Part shown: piece by piece, positions 16,159-24,980 of the stretch
Position numbering within the stretch: the first letter of the stretch is position 1
Layout of the letters: every line of letters begins with the position of its first letter
Source of the DNA: Arthrobacter caoxuetaonis
Lineage (GTDB): Bacteria > Actinomycetota > Actinomycetes > Actinomycetales > Micrococcaceae
Length of the DNA stretch: 64,000 nt
Assembly: GCF_023921125.1 (NCBI RefSeq)
Contig: NZ_CP099466.1
Location: forward strand, 2,666,001-2,730,000
Direction of reading: 5' to 3'
Translations under genes and position numbers: made by a program
The notes under the pieces: model-generated
What the model saw: the letters and a program-made list of their open reading frames with translations, nothing else
Told to the model about the DNA's origin: nothing
Database searches by the model: none

Positions 16159-16506
16159 CTGTCCCCCGTGAACGGCGGTAGGCGGAGACCGTTGGCACTA
16201 GCGGCCTGACCTGGGGCTATGCGCTTCACGACGTTGGCCGTAGTTGGTAGTCCTTGGTTCTAACGGGGGCAATTCGGGGGCAACGCACCTGCCATCACCC
16301 GATTCGACAGGCGAAGAACAATCGTGTCGGACCGAGCCACGACCTTCTCAATACGAGCGGCTTGCACCAGTGTGGATCGGACCTGTTGGTGAGCGGCAAT
16401 CACGGTTGGCAGCGTTGACATTGGGTACCCAATTTCAATCTGGGGGGCCGCCGGGGGACGCGGACGCGGATTTGGACAGACTGGAAGCCGACGGCGGCGG
16501 GTTGAA
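16159..16506. other. Left end of the island, no convincing gene
   Basis: About 350 bases without a supported gene. Contains a 9-bp direct repeat CGGGGGCAA at 16264-16272 and 16275-16283, one helical turn apart, of the kind seen as integrase arm sites. Not proven. Confidence 0.5.
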
Positions 16507-17220
16507 CTAGCCGCCCGGCCGGGCGGCTGCCACGGCGACGGTGTAGCGCTCGCCGGCCAGCCACGACCGTGCCCGGCCGAGGTGTCGCTCCTCGGAGTAC
16601 GCGAGCCACTGATCCAGCAGTTCCGGCCATCGGGACAGCTCGTCCTTAAAGCGCCGAAAGGAGCCTCGTCCGATGAGGGCGCGGCTGAGCGAGTCGATGA
16701 CGAACGAGTCGCTCACGGTATCGATGAACAGCTCCATATCTCGATACGCAGTTCGCGAGCCCTGGTTCGCCACCCAGAGCCAACGCTCTTCGTCGTCTTC
16801 GTCCTCCTCGCCAACCTCGACCGCATACTCGATCGCGGGCTGCGGCCACACCTCCCCCGTGCGGAGATCAACCCGACCGCCGCCGTCGACGGGGTCGCCC
16901 TCGAGCACGCCTGCGAGCTGATCGAGGTCTACCGGTATCGCCCGCAGCAACCGAATTGGCCCCGACAGCAGACGCGACTCCAGGGCGTCCGCGAGCTCCT
17001 CGTCGCCTTCCCATCCGCGGTCACCCAACAACGCCACGCACCGGCGAGCGACCTCCTCGGCACCTGTGACGCGACCAGCCAGCGCAGCGCCGAGCCCGTC
17101 GCCGATCAACTGCAGCACGTTCTCGGGCCACGGCGTCCCCTGGAGAAGGGCAACCAGCGCCTGGCCGTCGCCGACCGCGACAGTCGATCGCAGCTCCCGC
17201 CGCTGCTCCCTGCCTTGCAC
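16507..17220 (-). CDS. UPF0158-like protein (island cargo)
   Basis: 237 residues, acidic in the middle (a run of Glu/Asp near 138-145). 'VDLRTGEVWPQPAIEY' and 'LFIDTVSDSFVIDSLSRALIGRGSFRRFKDEL' resemble the UPF0158 family, whose members carry these two blocks; the function of that family is unknown. GTG start (17218-17220). It is the leftmost gene of the island and faces the att site. The match to UPF0158 is by motif memory and is not tested. Confidence 0.65.
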   Translation of the reverse strand: MQGREQRRELRSTVAVGDGQALVALLQGTPWPENVLQLIGDGLGAALAGRVTGAEEVARRCVALLGDRGWEGDEELADALESRLLSGPIRLLRAIPVDLDQLAGVLEGDPVDGGGRVDLRTGEVWPQPAIEYAVEVGEEDEDDEERWLWVANQGSRTAYRDMELFIDTVSDSFVIDSLSRALIGRGSFRRFKDELSRWPELLDQWLAYSEERHLGRARSWLAGERYTVAVAAARPGG

Positions 17221-17339
17221 CGCTCCATTCTGCGGACCTGCACGGGATCTGCAACCACCCCAGCGCAGATCCGAGTCGAGGAGGACGACCGCCGAGGCTC
17301 CACGGTCGACCTCTCATGCCGACGAGCGGACGGATGCCG

Positions 17340-17636
17340 CTACTTGACAGACTCCCACCAATCAAAGATTCGGTCGATGACGTTGGTGGTGACGAGCCAA
17401 GGCTCCAGGCCAAGGTGATCCGTCAGTTCGTCGCGGAGGAAACCTGCGATCTCGTACCGAGTGTCGCCGCGGAGAAGGTGTGAGATCAGCGGATCGCGGA
17501 TGCAGTCGTACTCATCCACCGGCCCCGAGCCGTCGTCCTCATCGTCCGGGTCGAACACGCCGATCGAGTCCCACTGGTTCAACAGGTCGCGCAGTTCTCG
17601 TTGCGTCCGCCGAGCCCAGACCGCGTCATGTTGCAC
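17340..17636 (-). CDS. Small acidic DUF1871-like protein (island cargo)
   Basis: 98 residues, strongly acidic. 'LLNQWDSIGVFDPDDEDDG' followed by 'DEYDCIRDPLISHLLRGD' is a pattern shared with a widespread group of small hypothetical proteins (DUF1871-like, 'WDPIGV...DEYD'). Some are found near toxin genes as presumed immunity proteins, but that is not shown here. GTG start. Confidence 0.6.
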   Translation of the reverse strand: MQHDAVWARRTQRELRDLLNQWDSIGVFDPDDEDDGSGPVDEYDCIRDPLISHLLRGDTRYEIAGFLRDELTDHLGLEPWLVTTNVIDRIFDWWESVK

Positions 17637-17741
17637 GCGGCGAGGCTACAGAGGAAACACACTCATCTGCCGCTGCGCGTGCGGTGTCGTGCGGGAGTCG
17701 AGCCGTTTGTGGTCCGTCCTGCGGGCTCCAGATGTTGCTCG

Positions 17742-18173
17742 TCAGGGATGGGCACGCCATCCCGGAGGGTTTAGGCGGTCGAGCAGTGCAGCCACCTCTG
17801 GCTCCGTGCGGCAGGTCAGGTCGGTGAGGTAGTCAACGACGTACTCGACATTCCTGTACCGGCCGTCACGCGTGTCACTGAAGTGGATGGCGACGGTGCC
17901 TTCACTGGGGTTGATGGCGAAGTCGCCCTCGCCGAACCCGCCAGTAGGGGCGACTACGTCGCGACACTGGGTGAGCCTGGGAACTGCGGCGGGGACCGCG
18001 CGCGGTGTCGCCGTGCGATCGGCCGCATCGGAGTTCGCAGGGGACGGAGTGCGAGGCGGGGGTTGCGGTGCTTCTTCTTGCTCGTTGCCATTCGTATTGC
18101 ACGCGCTGAGCGCTACGCCGCTGACGAATAGCACGAGGACACACGTTCCTGCCCGACCCGACATCATCCTCAT
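17742..18173 (-). CDS. Small secreted lipoprotein (island cargo)
   Basis: About 143 residues. The N-terminus is a short basic stretch, a hydrophobic core ('TCVLVLFVSGVAL') and lipobox LSAC, followed by a Pro/Thr-rich, acidic linker and a compact C-terminal domain of about 85 residues containing three cysteines. ATG at 18171-18173 chosen; an in-frame GTG lies 9 bases upstream. No family recognised. Confidence 0.65.
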   Translation of the reverse strand: MRMMSGRAGTCVLVLFVSGVALSACNTNGNEQEEAPQPPPRTPSPANSDAADRTATPRAVPAAVPRLTQCRDVVAPTGGFGEGDFAINPSEGTVAIHFSDTRDGRYRNVEYVVDYLTDLTCRTEPEVAALLDRLNPPGWRAHP

Positions 18174-18182
18174 GAGATGCAC

Positions 18183-18504
18183 CGCCGCACGACTTTGTTG
18201 CCTGTATGCCGCCGCCTAGTGGTTCCGCCCGACCGTGCCGTACATCGGGCTCCGCTCGACCATGCGCTGACGGTGCGCTTGCGTGCCGAGATCCGGTCGA
18301 CTTGTGGGCGATCTTGCTCGTGCAAATGGCTGCGCTTGACCCCGGCCGCCCACGATCGGCGTCGGTTAGTTGAGGCGATCATCCGTTGCATCCGGAGTCG
18401 TGCGCCGCAGGGCGGGAGCACGTGAATGCGCGGGATCCGTTGGCTGACTCCGCCGACTGCAACCGGTCGCTACTTCGCCGAGCTCTCTACCCACGTCAGG
18501 TCGG
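18183..18504. other. Island intergenic region, nothing recognised
   Basis: About 320 bases with no supported gene, terminator or repeat. Short frames on both strands lack ribosome sites and family motifs. Confidence 0.45.
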
Positions 18505-19542
18505 TCAGGCGGCGGACGGGACGGGATCGGACCCGAATCCGGGTCCGGAGTCGATGATCTGCCCGAGCAGCTTGAGGCCGGGACGATCCACGGGTCGGTT
18601 GTTGGCGTTGAGGATCACGACTGCGGCGCCGTGTTCGGGGGCTATAGCCAGCAGGCTGCGATATCCACCCGTGCCGCCACTGTGGAACATGACTCGATGC
18701 TGGGTGCGGGGCAGGTTGGCTGCGATCCAGCCGGGATGGATCGCAGCTCGTGCGTTGATGCGGTGCGCGGTCGTGCGGTTGAGAGCGATCGCTTCGGCGA
18801 GTTCTTCGGGGGCGGGGCCGAGGTGGGCCCGCGCGAGCCTGAGCAGGTCGGGAACCGTCGAGTGAAGGCCGCCGGCACCGGCGAGGGCGGCCAGGTGCCA
18901 CGGTGGGCGTGGTCGTCCCGTGCGGGAGTGACCGGGGGCCAACCGGGCTGCGCCTTCGAGATCGAGGACCACGCGGGTGTCTGTCATGCCCAGATGCCGG
19001 CAGATCTCGGCCTGGACGAGCGAGTCGTAGTCGGTCTCGGTGTGGCGTGCCAGGGCGAATCCGAGCAAGCCGGCGCCGAGGTTGGAGTAGCAGAAGCGGG
19101 TGCCGGGCACCGATCGCAAACGGGTGCGCCGCAACCCGTCCATCAGGAGCTCGCCGGTGCATCCGGCGTAGGGGTCTGCTCGCAACAGGCCCCGTGGCAG
19201 GGTCCCCTTGGGAAGCCTTGGTAACCCAGAAGTGTGGGAGGCCAGGTGCCTCAGCCTGATGACCTCGCCGCCGCGCTGGGGGGCCGTGATGTCACGAGGT
19301 AGGAGGTCGCTCAGGGGTTGGTCCAGCCCCACGACGCCGCGCACGGCGAGCTGGGCCAAGGCGAGCGCGGTGAACGTCTTGGTGATGGAACCGATCTCGA
19401 ACTGCGTGCCGGGATCTGCGCCGTGCACTGCGGACTGCCTGCCGTGCAGCGCACCCACCACCACGACACCACGCTGTCCAGCGCCGAGTCGTTGCGCTGT
19501 TCGTCTTGACAGATCGTCAAGGAGCGAGTTGATCATCGTCAT
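18505..19542 (-). CDS. Serine hydrolase, class C beta-lactamase / D-aminopeptidase fold (island cargo)
   Basis: 345 residues. Catalytic motif SxxK is 'SITK' at about residues 51-54, YxN is 'YSN' near 142-144, and the third motif is HSGG near 280. This order fits the beta-lactamase/transpeptidase-like family (PF00144), which includes esterases and peptidases as well as lactamases. There is no clear signal peptide. The start overlaps the HTH gene's stop (ATGA at 19539-19542), so the pair is cotranscribed and coupled. The natural substrate cannot be inferred. Confidence 0.85.
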   Translation of the reverse strand: MTMINSLLDDLSRRTAQRLGAGQRGVVVVGALHGRQSAVHGADPGTQFEIGSITKTFTALALAQLAVRGVVGLDQPLSDLLPRDITAPQRGGEVIRLRHLASHTSGLPRLPKGTLPRGLLRADPYAGCTGELLMDGLRRTRLRSVPGTRFCYSNLGAGLLGFALARHTETDYDSLVQAEICRHLGMTDTRVVLDLEGAARLAPGHSRTGRPRPPWHLAALAGAGGLHSTVPDLLRLARAHLGPAPEELAEAIALNRTTAHRINARAAIHPGWIAANLPRTQHRVMFHSGGTGGYRSLLAIAPEHGAAVVILNANNRPVDRPGLKLLGQIIDSGPGFGSDPVPSAA

Positions 19543-19769
19543 GCCTCCGTGCGGCCGAACAGGTGCCGGCCCCCGTACTTCTTGTGGACGGCTTGCTTCG
19601 AGACGCCGAGCGCCTCGGCAATCTGCGCCCACGTGGTCCCAGACACGCGGGCACGGTGGACCAGGACCTCTTCGTGTCCTTCCAGTCGGCGGCGCAGCGC
19701 GGTTGCTTCGCGCAACGCTTGAAGGGGATCGGTGTTCTCAATGATGCAGGCAAGATCAACATCGGTCAT
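19539..19769 (-). CDS. Small helix-turn-helix regulator (island)
   Basis: 76 residues from the ATG at 19767-19769; an upstream TTG (19805) would add 12. The C-terminal half has 'TWAQIAEALGVSKQAVHKKYGG', an HTH of the type found in actinobacterial small regulators. The N-terminal half is helical with 'REATALRRRLEGHEEVLVHRAR'. It heads an operon with the serine hydrolase. Two palindromic boxes immediately upstream suggest autoregulation. If the TTG were the start, the boxes would lie inside the gene, so the ATG is preferred. Confidence 0.75.
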   Translation of the reverse strand: MTDVDLACIIENTDPLQALREATALRRRLEGHEEVLVHRARVSGTTWAQIAEALGVSKQAVHKKYGGRHLFGRTEA

Positions 19770-19772
19770 GCG

Positions 19773-19816
19773 GTCAACATTAGTTGACTTTTCCAGCAGA
19801 GTCAACTTACATTGAC
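19773..19816. promoter_or_regulatory. Two tandem palindromic operator boxes
   Basis: GTCAACATTAGTTGAC (19773-19788) is a perfect palindrome of GTCAAC arms; GTCAACTTACATTGAC (19801-19816) is a near copy. The distance between starts is 28 bases, close to 2.7 helical turns. They lie directly upstream of the small HTH gene and are its probable binding sites. Confidence 0.7.
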
Positions 19817-20126
19817 GCGCCGCGAGTCACGTATCGCCAGATGGCGCCGGTTGGCCACTCGAGCCGGCCTGCCCGTGCGGAGTGCGATTTCGGGTGCGTC
19901 ATACCCCCGCGATCGAGCCACACCGGCCAAGGCCTCATCGACGACAGCCAAGTGCACTCAGTTGCGCTCGATCATCGCGACCGCAACTCTCCCCGACTGG
20001 GCCGTCCCCGCGACCACGTGAGGTCGCTGTCAGGGCACTTTTCTGACACATCGTCCTCAACTTTTTGCGGACTAAATGCGGACTAACCAGACCTCGCAAC
20101 GCTCTGACCTGCGGAAACAGGCCGAT
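19806..20126. other. Right end of the island, no supported gene
   Basis: About 320 bases between the regulator and ychF. Frames are short or without family signal. Contains a 10-bp direct repeat TGCGGACTAA at 20066-20075 and 20077-20086, 11 bases apart, mirroring the arm-like pair at the other end. Confidence 0.45.
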
Positions 20127-21212
20127 TCAGACGTTGAAGCGGAACTCCACCACATCGCCGTCGGCCATGACGTAGTCCTTGCCTTCAATCCGGACCTTGC
20201 CGTGGGCCTTGGCCTCAGCCATGGAACCGGCTTCAACCAGATCCTCGAAGGAGACAACTTCGGCCTTAATGAAGCCGCGCTGGAAGTCGGTGTGGATGAC
20301 GCCGGCCGCCTGGGGCGCGGTGTCGCCCTTGCGGATGGTCCAGGCACGGGTTTCCTTGGGACCAGCGGTGAGGTAGGTCTGCAGGCCGAGGGTGTGGAAG
20401 CCAACGCGGGCCAGCTTGTCCAGGCCGGACTCTTCCTGGCCGCTCATTTCGAGCATTTCGCGGGCTTCTTCTTCGTCCAGCTCCACGAGGTCGGCTTCAA
20501 GCTTGGCATCGAGGAAGATGGCGTCGGCGGGAGCAACGAGTTCGCGCAGCTCAGCCTGGCGGTCCGGGTTGCCCAGGACGGCGTCGTCGACGTTGAACAC
20601 GTAGATGAACGGCTTGGCGGTGAGCAGGCTCAGTTCACGCAGCTGGTCCATGTCCAGCTTGTCCTTCTCCACGGAGGAGAAGATGGTGTCTCCGCGTTCC
20701 AGCACGGCCTGGGCGGCCTGCATGGCAGCCAGCTGCGCGGCGTCGCGCTTCTTGATCTTCACTTCCTTCTCCACGCGCGGAATGGCCTTCTCCAGGGTCT
20801 GGAGGTCCGCGAGGATCAGTTCAGTGTTGATGGTCTCCATGTCCGAGCGGGGATCAACCTTGCCGTCCACGTGGACAACATCGGGATCATCGAACACGCG
20901 GATGACCTGGGCAATGGCCTCGGCCTCGCGGATGTTCGCCAGGAACTGGTTGCCCAGTCCTTCGCCCTCGGAGGCACCCTTCACAATGCCGGCGATGTCC
21001 ACGAAGGACACTGTTGCGGGCAGGATCCGGGCCGAGCCGAAGATCTCCGCAAGCTTGGCCAGCCGCGGGTCCGGCAGGGAGACGACGCCGACATTCGGCT
21101 CGATCGTGGCGAACGGATAGTTCGCCGCGAGCACGTTGTTGCGGGTCAGCGCATTGAACAGGGTTGATTTGCCGACGTTGGGCAGGCCGACGATGCCAAT
21201 AGTAAGAGCCAC
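20127..21212 (-). CDS. ychF: Redox-regulated ATPase/GTPase YchF
   Basis: 361 residues, full length. OBG-family P-loop protein: G1 'GLPNVGKST' at 8-16, 'FATIEPNVGVV', 'DIAGIVKGAS' (G3), and the altered G4 'NVDD' that accounts for the family's preference for ATP. A C-terminal TGS domain ends the protein ('VIHTDFQRGFIKAEVVSFEDLVEAG'). It has roles in translation and stress in other bacteria. GTG start at 21210-21212. Its last bases are the attR of the island, which did not disrupt it. Confidence 0.96.
   Translation of the reverse strand: MALTIGIVGLPNVGKSTLFNALTRNNVLAANYPFATIEPNVGVVSLPDPRLAKLAEIFGSARILPATVSFVDIAGIVKGASEGEGLGNQFLANIREAEAIAQVIRVFDDPDVVHVDGKVDPRSDMETINTELILADLQTLEKAIPRVEKEVKIKKRDAAQLAAMQAAQAVLERGDTIFSSVEKDKLDMDQLRELSLLTAKPFIYVFNVDDAVLGNPDRQAELRELVAPADAIFLDAKLEADLVELDEEEAREMLEMSGQEESGLDKLARVGFHTLGLQTYLTAGPKETRAWTIRKGDTAPQAAGVIHTDFQRGFIKAEVVSFEDLVEAGSMAEAKAHGKVRIEGKDYVMADGDVVEFRFNV
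20129..20145. repeat. Right attachment repeat of the island (attR), inside the 3' end of ychF
   Basis: The same 17 bases as 16142-16158, here forming the last codons of ychF. The element supplies the final bases, so ychF now ends FRFNV-TGA instead of FRFNV-TAG. Confidence 0.85.
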
Positions 21213-21287
21213 GTTAGTAAATGTTACCGGGGCAGCCCGCCTGAGCCGAACCGGACACCGCGGCGCCCGGGAAGGGCACCCGCGAAG

Positions 21288-22361
21288 TTAGGAGCGGCGG
21301 CCGCCAAGTCCGCGGGAGGTGTCCCCCATGGCCTTGAGGGTGGCTCGGATTTCCTTGGGCAGGGAGAAGATGATGTCCTCTTCCGCCGTGACGACTTCCT
21401 CGACGTCGCCGTAGCCGTACTGGGCCAGCAGGTTCAGGACGTCCTGGACCAGGTTCTCCGGCACCGAAGCGCCGGAGGTCACTCCCACGGTGGAGACGCC
21501 TTCAAACCAGGACTCGTCCACCTCATTGGCGAAGTCCACCCGGTAAGAGGCCTTGGCACCGTACTCCAGGGCAACCTCAACCAGGCGCACCGAGTTCGAG
21601 GAGTTCGCGGAACCGACCACAATGACGAGGTCCGCGTCGGGGGCGATCTTCTTGATCGCGGCCTGCCGGTTGGAGGTGGCGTAGCAAATGTCGTCGCTGG
21701 GCGGATCCTGCAGGGTGGGGAACCGCTTGCGCAGCAGATTCACCGTATGCATGGCTTCATCCACGCTCAGTGTGGTCTGGGACAGCCAAATGACCTTGTT
21801 GGGATCACGGACCACCACCTTGTCCACATCTTCGGGACCGTTCACAATCTGCGTGTGTTCGGGGGCCTCTCCGTAGGTGCCTTCAACTTCCTCGTGGCCC
21901 TCGTGTCCGATCAGCAGGATGTCGAAGTCGTCGCGGGCAAACCGCACTGCTTCCTTATGGACCTTGGTCACCAGCGGGCAGGTGGCGTCGATGGTCTGCA
22001 GGTTCCTGTCCTTCGCGGACTGCACGACGGCGGGAGAGACTCCGTGTGCGGAGAAGATCAGCCTGGCGCCTTCCGGGACCTCGTCGGTTTCATCGACGAA
22101 GATGGCGCCTTTTTCCTCCAGCGTGTGGACCACGTGCAGGTTGTGGACGATCTGCTTGCGGACGTAGATCGGCGGCCCGTAGGCCTCCAGTGCCTTCTCG
22201 ACGGCGATGACGGCACGGTCGACGCCGGCGCAGTAGCCGCGCGGGGCTGCGAGCAGGACCCGGCGCGCACCGGAAACCGGCGCGGCAGCAGCAACCTCTT
22301 CGGGGCTGCGGCGGCGGCGGGGCACGGTGGGCATCGGCACGGAAACGGCTGTGCTGGTCAT
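21288..22361 (-). CDS. ispH: 4-hydroxy-3-methylbut-2-enyl diphosphate reductase
   Basis: 357 residues. It reduces HMBPP to IPP and DMAPP in the last step of the methylerythritol phosphate pathway, using a 4Fe-4S cluster. The three cluster cysteines are visible: Cys44 in 'PRGYCAGV', one in '[11 protein letters not shown]' (about 128) and one in 'CYATSNRQ' (about 224). The N-terminal 30 residues are an extra, Pro/Arg-rich tail often seen in actinobacterial IspH. Downstream gene, on the same strand, is ychF. Confidence 0.96.
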   Translation of the reverse strand: MTSTAVSVPMPTVPRRRRSPEEVAAAAPVSGARRVLLAAPRGYCAGVDRAVIAVEKALEAYGPPIYVRKQIVHNLHVVHTLEEKGAIFVDETDEVPEGARLIFSAHGVSPAVVQSAKDRNLQTIDATCPLVTKVHKEAVRFARDDFDILLIGHEGHEEVEGTYGEAPEHTQIVNGPEDVDKVVVRDPNKVIWLSQTTLSVDEAMHTVNLLRKRFPTLQDPPSDDICYATSNRQAAIKKIAPDADLVIVVGSANSSNSVRLVEVALEYGAKASYRVDFANEVDESWFEGVSTVGVTSGASVPENLVQDVLNLLAQYGYGDVEEVVTAEEDIIFSLPKEIRATLKAMGDTSRGLGGRRS

Positions 22362-22419
22362 GACTCCATGCTAGCCGGTACGCGGAACGGACCCCGGGCC
22401 CATGCGTCCAAGTCCGCTG

Positions 22420-23244
22420 TCAGCGCACCTGCCGGCGGCTTCCGGCGACCAGCCGAAAGATCAGCCCGACGACGGCGAGTGCCCCGGCACCCAGCATCAG
22501 CGGTACGAGCCAGCCTTGGAAGTTTTCGGCAGCCCGCGGAGCGAGCGCCGAGATGAAAGTGGAAGCAACGGGGTTGGCCGGGAGCCGGCCTTCGGCGAGT
22601 CCCGGCAGCGCGCCTGCCGCCAGCCAGAGCACTACGCCCAAGGCGACGGCGCCGAGGCCGGCCAGTGCCAGGGTTGTGGACCGGCGCCTGGCTGCCAGCA
22701 GGCCGAGCAGCAGGGCCAGAGCGGCAGCGGCAGTGAACAGCGGCCAGGACTCTGCAAACCGGGTCAGGTTTGCCAGTTCGGCGCTGCGGTCGGTGTTGGA
22801 CACCACAATCGGGCGGGGACCGGCGTCGGGCGCTTCTGTTCCCATTTCCCCGGCGATGCCTGCCGTGGCGAGGTTCAGCAGCGGACCGATGTCGAGGGTG
22901 GGGACACCGGTGTCGAAGGTCTCGGCGTGTGAGTTTTCAAGGGTCGCCGTCCAGGCATCGGGATAGCCCGGGTCCTGCTGGATCCCGGAAACGATGCGCT
23001 CAACAATGGGCTCCACGAAAGACGCCATCCCCTCGGGCAGTCCGTCCGTGGCGGCCTGGCCGGCCTGGTCGGCAACTGCGGCAGAGAGCTCAGCCTGGAA
23101 CGCCTGATCCTCTCCAAGCGGCTGGGCCAGGGAAGCGAATCCCGGGCCTGAGACCACATGCTGCGCGAGCCAGGCCCCGCATGCTGCTGTCCCTGCCAGC
23201 AGCACTGCCGCCACGACCAGGAGTGCCGAAGCAAAACTACGCAT
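22420..23244 (-). CDS. Membrane protein of unknown function between ispH and xseA
   Basis: 274 residues from the ATG at 23242-23244 (an ATG 24 bases upstream is possible). Topology: one N-terminal helix ('FASALLVVAAVLLAGTAACGAWL'), an exported domain of about 150 residues with 'QAFQAELSAAVADQAGQAA', 'VEPIVERIVSGIQQDPGYPDAW' and 'PTLDIGPLLNLATAG', then three C-terminal helices. The layout resembles a conserved actinobacterial membrane protein of unknown role. It is divergent from xseA. Confidence 0.75.
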   Translation of the reverse strand: MRSFASALLVVAAVLLAGTAACGAWLAQHVVSGPGFASLAQPLGEDQAFQAELSAAVADQAGQAATDGLPEGMASFVEPIVERIVSGIQQDPGYPDAWTATLENSHAETFDTGVPTLDIGPLLNLATAGIAGEMGTEAPDAGPRPIVVSNTDRSAELANLTRFAESWPLFTAAAALALLLGLLAARRRSTTLALAGLGAVALGVVLWLAAGALPGLAEGRLPANPVASTFISALAPRAAENFQGWLVPLMLGAGALAVVGLIFRLVAGSRRQVR

Positions 23245-23422
23245 TCTTCCCCGCTTTTCTTCCACCATCAGCCGTTGTCGGCCTTCCCTAAAGTACCGGC
23301 AGAAGGCTTGCCGGCGCCTGAGTGCCGGGTCCGCGGCCAGCCGTGTCCCCGGCACCTGATAGACATTAACCCAGGGACGGTTCCGCCGCGGCACCTCCCG
23401 ATGAGATGACCAGGAGCTCGAA

Positions 23423-24700
23423 TTGCAGGATGAGACAGGCCCCCAGGACCCTGGCGCTGCCGATGCAGGGACCGCGCTGGCACCCACCGCTGCCCTCACG
23501 TCGCCGGAGAATCCGTGGCCGCTGGCCCTGCTGTCGAAGAACCTGAAGGCCTACATCGACCGGGCCCCCGCAGCGTGGGTCGAAGGCCAGGTCATCGAAC
23601 TGAACCGGCGCGCGAACGCCTCCTACATCACGCTTCGCGACGTCGACGCCGAGGTCTCGCTCTCGCTCACAGTGTGGGGAACGGTCATGAACCGGCTGGA
23701 GCTCCCGCTCGAACGGGGTGCCCGCGTCGTCGCGCACATCAAACCGGATTTTTGGATGAAGACCGGCCGCCTGTCCATGCAGACCCGGGAGATCCGTCCC
23801 GTCGGCCTCGGCGACCTGCTGGCACGCATCGAACGGCTGCGGCAGGCCCTGGCAGCCGAAGGGCTGTTCGCTGCCTCCCGCAAGAAGCGCCTGCCGCTGC
23901 TGCCCGGCCGGATCGGCCTGATCACCGGGCGAAACTCGGATGCCATGAAAGATGTCATGCGCAATGCTGCCCTCCGCTGGCCTGCCGTTGAATTCGAGGT
24001 GCGGGAAGTGGCCGTCCAGGGCGTGAACGCCGTAGCAGAGGTCAGCCGTGCCCTCGCCGCGCTCGATGCCATGCCCGAAGTGGACGTCATCGTCATCGCC
24101 CGCGGCGGCGGCTCCCTGGAAGATCTGCTGCCGTTCAGCCATGAGGACCTGGTCCGGGCGGTTGCCGCGGCGCAGACTCCGGTGGTCAGCGCCATCGGCC
24201 ATGAAGCCGACCGGCCACTGCTGGACGAAGTCGCGGACCTGCGGGCCTCCACGCCCACGGACGCCGCCAAACGGATCGTGCCCGACGTCGGCGAGGAACT
24301 GGCCCGGATTGGAACAGCCCGTTCGCAGCTGCGGCGGATCATGGAACTGATGCTCAGCCGTGAGGCAGACCGGCTCATGCACATCCGCACCCGTCCGGTG
24401 CTTTCCGCTCCGCAGACCATGCTGGCTACCCGTGCCGATGACGTCTCCCGGCTCCGCGACCGGGCCTTCTCCGCGATGCGCGCCGAGGTACGGCGCGACG
24501 CCGACCGGATCAGTTACCTGCGGGCGCAGGTCCTCTCCCTCTCACCGCAGAAAACGCTGGACCGCGGCTACGCCGTCGTCCAGCTTGCCGACGGTTCCGT
24601 TGTCCGCGAGGCCGCCGCGGTGGAGCCGGAGTCCGCCCTCCGGATCCGGGTGGCGTCCGGCGAGCTGGGAGCCGTCGCCACCGGGCCGCACCAGCCCTGA
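23423..24700 (+). CDS. xseA: Exodeoxyribonuclease VII large subunit
   Basis: 425 residues, catalytic subunit of the single-strand exonuclease ExoVII. N-terminal OB-fold (about 35-130, '[35 protein letters not shown]'), then the nuclease domain with '[19 protein letters not shown]', '[26 protein letters not shown]' and '[28 protein letters not shown]', and a coiled C-terminal region. The TTG start at 23423 has AGGAG 6 bases upstream. Followed closely by xseB. Confidence 0.95.
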   Translation: MQDETGPQDPGAADAGTALAPTAALTSPENPWPLALLSKNLKAYIDRAPAAWVEGQVIELNRRANASYITLRDVDAEVSLSLTVWGTVMNRLELPLERGARVVAHIKPDFWMKTGRLSMQTREIRPVGLGDLLARIERLRQALAAEGLFAASRKKRLPLLPGRIGLITGRNSDAMKDVMRNAALRWPAVEFEVREVAVQGVNAVAEVSRALAALDAMPEVDVIVIARGGGSLEDLLPFSHEDLVRAVAAAQTPVVSAIGHEADRPLLDEVADLRASTPTDAAKRIVPDVGEELARIGTARSQLRRIMELMLSREADRLMHIRTRPVLSAPQTMLATRADDVSRLRDRAFSAMRAEVRRDADRISYLRAQVLSLSPQKTLDRGYAVVQLADGSVVREAAAVEPESALRIRVASGELGAVATGPHQP

Positions 24701-24737
24701 GATTTTCCGAACCACGATGAGCCACCAGGAGAAACCC

Positions 24738-24971
24738 ATGAACGAAGCAGCAGCACTTCCCGCCGATATCGAGGCCATGAGCTACGAGCAGGCACGTGAC
24801 GAACTTGTTGGCGTGGTGACGCGTCTGGAGGCCGGCGGGGCAAGCCTCGAAGAATCACTGGCGCTGTGGGAACGCGGCGAGGCCCTTGCCACCCGGTGCG
24901 AGTCCTGGCTTGAAGGCGCACGCCAGCGGCTGGACGCCGCCCGCGCCGCCCGCGAGGGCTCCGCCGAGTAA
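24738..24971 (+). CDS. xseB: Exodeoxyribonuclease VII small subunit
   Basis: 77 residues, normal for XseB. '[41 protein letters not shown]' is the conserved helical pair. It binds and stabilises XseA. The ATG at 24738 is preferred to the one 21 bases earlier because AGGAG sits 7 bases before it. Converges on the aminotransferase with a 9-base gap. Confidence 0.95.
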   Translation: MNEAAALPADIEAMSYEQARDELVGVVTRLEAGGASLEESLALWERGEALATRCESWLEGARQRLDAARAAREGSAE

Positions 24972-24980
24972 AACGGGCCC

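Noticed and set aside
16244..16510. 88-codon frame at the left end of the island
   Set aside because: No family signal; it is overlapped by arm-like repeats and the UPF0158-like gene end.
18170..18425. Frames on both strands in the island gap, considered as transposase remnants
   Set aside because: No DDE or other motif, no inverted repeats, no ribosome site.
19784..20086. 100-codon frame at the right end of the island, considered as an integrase remnant
   Set aside because: No tyrosine or serine recombinase motif in any frame; conflicts with the regulator's operators.
20076..21167. 363-codon frame antisense to ychF
   Set aside because: Complete overlap with a core gene whose motifs are clear; typical GC-rich antisense frame.
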